Positions 44,476 through 49,341 of a stretch of 49,341 nucleotides of DNA are shown here, one piece after another (within the stretch, counting starts at the first letter, position 1; every line of letters begins with the position of its first letter). The DNA lies in NCBI GenBank assembly GCA_025656505.1, contig JAHXHR010000009.1:1-49341 (forward strand), read 5' to 3'. This stretch comes from Candidatus Thiodiazotropha sp. (ex Epidulcina cf. delphinae) (GTDB lineage: Bacteria > Pseudomonadota > Gammaproteobacteria > Chromatiales > Chromatiaceae). The notes under the pieces were generated by a model that worked only from the letters and a program-made list of their open reading frames with translations, was not told the origin of the DNA and made no database searches. Position numbers and translations under genes: made by a program.

Positions 44476-47400
44476 ATGCTACGGCAGAATCCCACACCTG
44501 GGAAAAACGGCTGTATCGCCTTATGCAGCAATATCGGGATATGGATAATATCATTCTTGATACTGCTTTCCTGTCAATCCACGCTCACGGCGGTCCCTCT
44601 CGACCCGGCAGGCGCGCCGCAGCCCCTGAAGGCATGGCTGCCCTGGGTTCTTTGGGACCATGACGACATCGACTGTCCCTTCCTCACCACCGGCCAGGTG
44701 AGAAAATGTGTCTGGAGCAGTAATCTCTCCATCCGTCTTACCGACACCACGGGTGAGTACGCCTATACGGTCACCACCTTCAAGGAGGAGACGGTCATCC
44801 TGCCCGGCAGTGAAAACCATTGGCCCAGCCAAGTGTTGGTGGATGGAAACCCGGCAATCATCACCGCCACCCGGGACCAGTCATCCGTTCAACAGGCATC
44901 GAAATCAGAAAACAGACCCAATCCGCCTGGGATTCGACTCCTGCCGGGCACGCATGTCATCAATGGGCGCTTCGGCTGGAATCAGTTACCCGATACCCTG
45001 GCGATTCCAACCCAAGCCGGTATCATCGATCTGACCCTGAATGGCCGATCCATTCAACATCCGGTGATAAAGAGGGGTTCTCTGTGGCTTAAAGAGCAGG
45101 GCGATATCACCCGACAGCAGCAACCGGAAGAGCGACTCTCTGTGCGCGTATTTCGATTAATCAACGACGATCAGCCGTTGAAATCCGAAGTACGCATTGA
45201 TTTAGCGGTCTCAGGCAGGCAACGGGAGATGGTGATCGGCAAGCCTCTCCCGGAGGGGTTCATACCCATCCGGATCAACAGCGACTTACCGGCCCGGCTC
45301 GATGCCAATGGCGAACTACGGGTACAGGTCAGGCCCGGCAACTGGCAAGTATCGGTGTCCGCTCGACATCCAAGTCCCGTCAATCAACTCAGATTGAATC
45401 AGCAGCAAGCGCCCTGGCCGGATCAGGAGGTCTGGTCTTTTCAGGCGCAACACCATCTCAGGGTTGTTGAAATCGAGGGTCCGAAACAGATTGACCCCCG
45501 CCAGGTCAAGCTGCCTGAAAAATGGAACAAGCTCCCTGCCTACACCATGGGGCCGCAGGATAGCTTCAAACTCAATGTGATTCGCCGGGGAAATACAGAA
45601 CCGGAACCGGACCAGTTGCAACTCAAGCGTTCCATCTGGCTCGATTTCGACGGTCAGGGCTATACCCTGCAGGACCGGATAACCGGCAACATGACCCATG
45701 ACTGGCGACTGAATGTCGATTCCGTGCTGCAGCTTGGCCGAGTGGTATTGCATGGCGCGCCACAGTTCATTACCCGCTTGCCCGGCCGTGATTCGACCGG
45801 TGTAGAGGTCAGACGAGGTGAAATCTCGCTGGTGGCGGATTTACGCCTGCAACGGAAAGACCAGCATTTACCCGCAAATGGTTGGGGGCGTGATTTTAAC
45901 CGGCTTTCAGGGGAGCTGAATCTCCCGCCGGGTTGGAAATTATTGGCAGCCACCGGGGTGGATCATGTCCCTCAATCGTGGTTGCAGCAGTGGACACTCT
46001 ACGATCTGTTTCTCGTCCTCATCGCCACCATCGCAATAACTCGCTTGTGGCATTGGCAGTGGGGGATTGCCGCACTGCTCACGCTGCTCATTACCTGGCA
46101 TGAACCCATGGCGCCGCAGATGATCTGGCTCTATCTGCTGGCGATGATCGCCATTTCACGGGTGGCGCCCGCCGGTAGCAAGGCCGAAAAATGGATTCGC
46201 GGACTGCGGATAGCCGGCTATCTGGCGCTGATCGTCATCGTCGCGCCCTTTATCATCCACCAGGCGCGCACCGGCTTGCACCCGCAGTTGGAGAGACACA
46301 GCATCTCACCGCAAGCCTTTATCTCCAGCCGGCCGATACCCCGACAGCCGCAAGCCCCTGCCGCAATGGACGATGATGAACAGCGGAGGAAAATCATGCC
46401 ATCTGAAGCGGATGCCTCCTATGAACTCTACTCAAAACTCCCTGGATCCAAGGTCGCTCGATTCGGACGCTCTCGTCGCACCCGGGAGCAGGTGGATCCC
46501 AGTGCCGTAGTGCAGACAGGCCCAGGGTTGCCTGCCTGGGCTTGGACAAAGATAAACCTGTTCTGGAACGGTCCTGTCTCAGCCGATCAGCGCGTCGGGC
46601 TCTATATGCTATCGCCGATACAGACATCGCTGCTGCGATTTGCCTCTATCGGACTGATCCTGCTGTTGGGATGGCGTCTACTGGATCGAGAACAAGGCAT
46701 CCGTCTTCGACTGCCTGCCATGGGTAACCTCATGGTGGTTGTCCTGCTTTTTCCTTTATTGACCTCAGTATCGGATAGAGCCAATGCGGAGTTCCCAAAC
46801 CCTGAGATGCTTGCCGAACTTGAACGGCGGCTCACCCTACCCCCGGAGTGTCTACCAAGCTGTGCCTCGATTCATGAAATGGCACTGACTGTGGATGAGA
46901 CATCCTACAAGGCGCTATTGACCGTGCATGCCTTGGAATCGGTGGCTATACCACTGCCTGTGGATGCCGGGCAGGTGACGCCGATGAACGTCACACTGAG
47001 CAATCGACTGACGCCCATGTTATTTCGAAAAAACAACCAACTCTGGTTATTGGCTCAGAAAGGGGCGTTTCGGGTTCAGTTGGATGTGCGCCTGCCCCCA
47101 CAGAACAAGGTGCAAATTCCGTTACCGATGAAACCCCATCGTGTCATCGTTGAGGCGACTGGTTGGTCGGTTGAGGGTATAGGTAAAAACCGTGTCCCGC
47201 AGGAACAAATCGCTTTGACCCGGGTCCGCTCGGAATCCATCGCAGCGAGTGACAAGCAGCATGTCATCAGCGGAACGGCATTGCCGTCGTTCTTCAAAGT
47301 GGAGCGCACACTGCAATTGGGACTGGATTGGACCATATCAACAACCGTCAATCGGGTCACACCGGTCGGTACGCCGGTAACCCTGCACCTGCCTCTGCTG

Positions 47401-48702
47401 GAGGGTGAATCGGTGGTGAGTGACGCAGTCAGGGTGAAAAACCGCAAGGCGGTTGTCTCGCTATCGGCCAGTCAACGACAAGTGGCGTGGCGTTCCAAGC
47501 TGGATATCGGTGATCGGATTGAACTCAAGGCAGGCGATACCGATCAATGGATCGAACATTGGCGCGTGGACATCGGGCCTATGTGGCATCTGCGTCATAC
47601 CGGCATTCCGCCGGTGCATCATCAGGATGGCAAACAGCATTGGTTGCCGACCTGGCAGCCCTGGCCGGGTGAGCAAGTAAGCTTAGAGATCCTTCGGCCT
47701 GAAGGGGTCTCCGGCAATGTCATGACCGTCAATCAAAGCACGTTATCCGTTCAACCGGGTAAGCGAGTAACAAACAGTGAGTTGTCTTTCCGGCTTAGGG
47801 CGAGCCAGGGTGGACAACACGATTTAATTCTACCTGAAGGCGCCGAATTTCAATGGCTTAAAATCGATGACCGGCAACTGCCGATCAGGCCGGAAAACGG
47901 CAATCTGTCTCTCCCGGTGACGCCGGGTGAACAGGTATACGCCATTGCCTGGCGTCAGCGGGAAGGTATTCACAGCCTATGGAAAACCCCTGGGTTGTCA
48001 CTCGGCATAGCGAGTGTCAATGCAAACCTGATCGTCAACCTGGCGCAGAGCCGCTGGGTGCTCTGGACCGATGGTCCGCGAATGGGCCCCGCGGTGCTGT
48101 TCTGGAGCCTGCTGGTGGTGGTTTTAATCGTCGCCATCCTGTTGGGCAGAACAACCGCCGGCTTCCTGCCACTCTCCACCGGGTCATGGTTCCTGCTGGG
48201 GATCGGGTTGACACAGGTCTCGGTCCTATCGAGCCTAGCGGTAGTCGCCTGGTTTCTGCTGCTCCATTATCGAAGCAAGATAGACCCTCATCGCAAGGCG
48301 GACGGATTCAATCTGACTCAAGTCGGGGTTGTATTGCTGACGGTTATCTTTATCGGCATTCTGTTTTGGTCGGTCCAACAGGGGTTGCTCGGGCTACCCT
48401 CCATGCAGATCGAAGGCAATGCCTCTTCGGCCTATCGGATGAACTGGTACCAGGATAGAGTAGCCGATGATTTTCCCCAGGCCTCCGTGATCTCTGTGCC
48501 GTTGATGGTCTATCGTGGACTCATGCTGTTGTGGGCCTTATGGCTGGCCTTCGCCTTGCTCTCATGGCTGAAGTGGGGCTGGGCTGCTTTCTCTAAAGAC
48601 GGCATTTACTGGAAGCCGGTGAAACTGGCCTTCAAAGAGAAGATAAAGCGGAAGAAATACTCAGCTACGGATGACCAGGTGACGAAAGAATCTTCGACGT
48701 AA
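44476..48702 (+). CDS. 1408-aa envelope protein of unknown function
   Basis: I do not recognise the family. The N-terminus is a signal-like segment ending in a lipobox-like L-L-S-C (Cys33). Then comes a long, mainly beta-rich hydrophilic part (about residues 40-505), a membrane cluster (about 507-605), a second cluster (about 710-770), and another long beta-rich part (about 775-1200) that begins with a Cys pair, P-E-C-L-P-S-C. A last group of four or five hydrophobic segments (about 1205-1375) precedes a Lys-rich tail. The layout suggests two large periplasmic domains held by three membrane clusters. GGGAG stands before the ATG. It follows mltD by 53 bp, so a cell-envelope role is likely. Confidence 0.8.
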   Translation: MLRQNPTPGKNGCIALCSNIGIWIISFLILLSCQSTLTAVPLDPAGAPQPLKAWLPWVLWDHDDIDCPFLTTGQVRKCVWSSNLSIRLTDTTGEYAYTVTTFKEETVILPGSENHWPSQVLVDGNPAIITATRDQSSVQQASKSENRPNPPGIRLLPGTHVINGRFGWNQLPDTLAIPTQAGIIDLTLNGRSIQHPVIKRGSLWLKEQGDITRQQQPEERLSVRVFRLINDDQPLKSEVRIDLAVSGRQREMVIGKPLPEGFIPIRINSDLPARLDANGELRVQVRPGNWQVSVSARHPSPVNQLRLNQQQAPWPDQEVWSFQAQHHLRVVEIEGPKQIDPRQVKLPEKWNKLPAYTMGPQDSFKLNVIRRGNTEPEPDQLQLKRSIWLDFDGQGYTLQDRITGNMTHDWRLNVDSVLQLGRVVLHGAPQFITRLPGRDSTGVEVRRGEISLVADLRLQRKDQHLPANGWGRDFNRLSGELNLPPGWKLLAATGVDHVPQSWLQQWTLYDLFLVLIATIAITRLWHWQWGIAALLTLLITWHEPMAPQMIWLYLLAMIAISRVAPAGSKAEKWIRGLRIAGYLALIVIVAPFIIHQARTGLHPQLERHSISPQAFISSRPIPRQPQAPAAMDDDEQRRKIMPSEADASYELYSKLPGSKVARFGRSRRTREQVDPSAVVQTGPGLPAWAWTKINLFWNGPVSADQRVGLYMLSPIQTSLLRFASIGLILLLGWRLLDREQGIRLRLPAMGNLMVVVLLFPLLTSVSDRANAEFPNPEMLAELERRLTLPPECLPSCASIHEMALTVDETSYKALLTVHALESVAIPLPVDAGQVTPMNVTLSNRLTPMLFRKNNQLWLLAQKGAFRVQLDVRLPPQNKVQIPLPMKPHRVIVEATGWSVEGIGKNRVPQEQIALTRVRSESIAASDKQHVISGTALPSFFKVERTLQLGLDWTISTTVNRVTPVGTPVTLHLPLLEGESVVSDAVRVKNRKAVVSLSASQRQVAWRSKLDIGDRIELKAGDTDQWIEHWRVDIGPMWHLRHTGIPPVHHQDGKQHWLPTWQPWPGEQVSLEILRPEGVSGNVMTVNQSTLSVQPGKRVTNSELSFRLRASQGGQHDLILPEGAEFQWLKIDDRQLPIRPENGNLSLPVTPGEQVYAIAWRQREGIHSLWKTPGLSLGIASVNANLIVNLAQSRWVLWTDGPRMGPAVLFWSLLVVVLIVAILLGRTTAGFLPLSTGSWFLLGIGLTQVSVLSSLAVVAWFLLLHYRSKIDPHRKADGFNLTQVGVVLLTVIFIGILFWSVQQGLLGLPSMQIEGNASSAYRMNWYQDRVADDFPQASVISVPLMVYRGLMLLWALWLAFALLSWLKWGWAAFSKDGIYWKPVKLAFKEKIKRKKYSATDDQVTKESST

Positions 48703-48938
48703 TGCTTAGCTCCCGTGTTCCATTTTTGGCTCTTCCCCTTCGAATGGGCGGGGCTTTTCGTGGCAATGAAAAATTGACATCTGAGCAGGAAGAAACCTTA
48801 TTATTGAAAGGAGGGGTCAGGTCAAGTGGGAGCCTTGTCCAATATGAAATGAGTTTGAACGGAAGGCTTGATTCTAACGTGAAATGAGTCTGACGTAGGG
48901 GAAGTTCCTGTTCATGATGGTCACCCATGGTGACTTAC

Positions 48939-49139
48939 ATGAACGACAAGAAAATCAAGACCCTCGATAATGTCCACGCCTTCCTTGAAGGAACTGCGGA
49001 GATCGACTTTTCTATTGAGGACAAGGATGAGTGCTACTGCTGGATCAGGACAACACGGGTACGGTTCCGGTATCTCTCTCTTGGCAAGACAGAACGTGGG
49101 CTGGTACTGCGTTACTTGGAGCGGGTCAGCGGCTACTCA
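48939..49139 (+). pseudogene. transposase/integrase N-terminal fragment
   Basis: From the ATG at 48939 the frame reads M-N-D-K-K-I-K-T-L-D, then F-L-E-G-T, C-Y-C-W-I-R-T-T, R-F-R-Y-L-S-L-G-K and L-R-Y-L-E-R-V-S-G-Y-S-R-Q. This resembles the N-terminus of DDE-type integrases that are common in this group of symbionts and sulfur oxidisers. After S-G-Y-S-R-Q, where family members go on into a helix-turn-helix, the frame turns into short tandem repeats and stops. The catalytic domain is absent. Confidence 0.6.
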
Positions 49140-49140
49140 C

Positions 49141-49186
49141 GCCAAGGAGCACCAAGGAGCACCAAGGAGCACCAAGGAGCACCAAG
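49141..49186. repeat. 10-bp tandem repeat (ACCAAGGAGC)
   Basis: Four and a half nearly exact copies of ACCAAGGAGC run from 49141, followed by AAGGAGAAC-type 9-bp units to about 49210. The repeats begin precisely where the transposase homology ends. Confidence 0.85.
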
Positions 49187-49203
49187 CAAGGAGAACAAGG
49201 AGA

Positions 49204-49284
49204 ACAAGGAGGGGTCAAGTCTGTACTTATAGTAATTAACAAGGAGGCACAAGGAGGGGTCAAGTCTGTACTTATAGTAATTAA
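49204..49284. repeat. 36-bp direct repeat, two copies
   Basis: The 36 bases at 49204-49239, starting ACAAGGAGGGGTCAAGTCTG, are repeated exactly at 49249-49284 after a 9-bp spacer. A similar GGAGGGGTCA segment occurs at 48810-48820. Such blocks often mark REP-like or transposase-associated sequences; no function is seen. Confidence 0.8.
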
Positions 49285-49341
49285 GTGTGTATAGTCCATT
49301 CATGTCTCGCCCTCTGAGAATAGAATATGAAAATGCCTTTT

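Noticed and set aside
49141-49284. Short repeats at the window end considered as CRISPR
   Set aside because: Repeat units are 9-10 bp without spacers, plus one 36-bp duplication; no cas gene is near.

Overview
The window looks like a chromosomal segment of a sulfur-oxidising gammaproteobacterium. The conserved blocks rpoE-rseABC-mucD, lepA-lepB-rnc-era-recO-pdxJ, pyrG-kdsA-eno-ftsB-ispD and rnhA-dnaQ next to mltD are gammaproteobacterial gene order. A sulfur-globule envelope protein homologue at 38513 points to the Chromatiales and their symbiotic relatives (Sedimenticola or Thiodiazotropha type). That placement is inference; no rRNA gene is present to test it.

Layout. (1) 1-2257 is an AT-richer accessory patch. 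It holds a truncated two-gene nucleotidyltransferase cassette, an ISAzo13-type transposase remnant, and an integron attC-like site whose 5' core box is split by a group II intron that has lost its reverse-transcriptase ORF. (2) 2258-9982: hpt, nagZ, a FliL-like gene, the cysM-rlmD-CYTH-ykuD operon, a CBS-pair protein, a spermidine-synthase-like protein and pdxJ. (3) 10047-19993 is a long minus-strand series: rpoE, its anti-sigma genes and the periplasmic protease, then glutaredoxin, lepA, lepB, DUF4845, rnc, era and recO. A hairpin terminator separates the envelope-stress part from lepA. (4) 20298-22351: nadB and ygfX. (5) 22897-26483: a HigBA-type toxin-antitoxin pair, a solitary tyrosine recombinase with a perfect palindrome at its start, and a haem-motif (CXXCH) GGDEF-EAL protein. 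(6) 27104-29844: an FNR-type flavoprotein reductase, an acetyltransferase, a zinc-ribbon protein and a dioxygenase pseudogene ending at a small transposable element. (7) 29845-38168: truD, ispF, an HDOD signalling gene, ispD, ftsB, eno, kdsA and pyrG. (8) 38513-40016: the sulfur globule protein, then fnr with a perfect FNR box. (9) 40155-48702: dnaQ, rnhA, a YafS-like methyltransferase, mltD and a 1408-aa envelope protein of unknown function. (10) 48939-49341: a transposase N-terminal fragment running into short tandem repeats.

The most unusual theme is a crowd of very small inverted-repeat elements (at least six sequence families, about 50-290 bp) packed exactly between housekeeping genes. 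In several places the element edge supplies the stop codon, the start codon or the Shine-Dalgarno region of the flanking gene: ftsB/ispD, the HDOD gene, the methyltransferase gene, rnhA and nadB. Two families sit at CTAG/CTAA and one has an 8-bp target duplication, so these are probably non-autonomous transposable elements (MITEs). No transposase for them is in the window. Product calls rest on motifs and remembered family features; no database search was possible.
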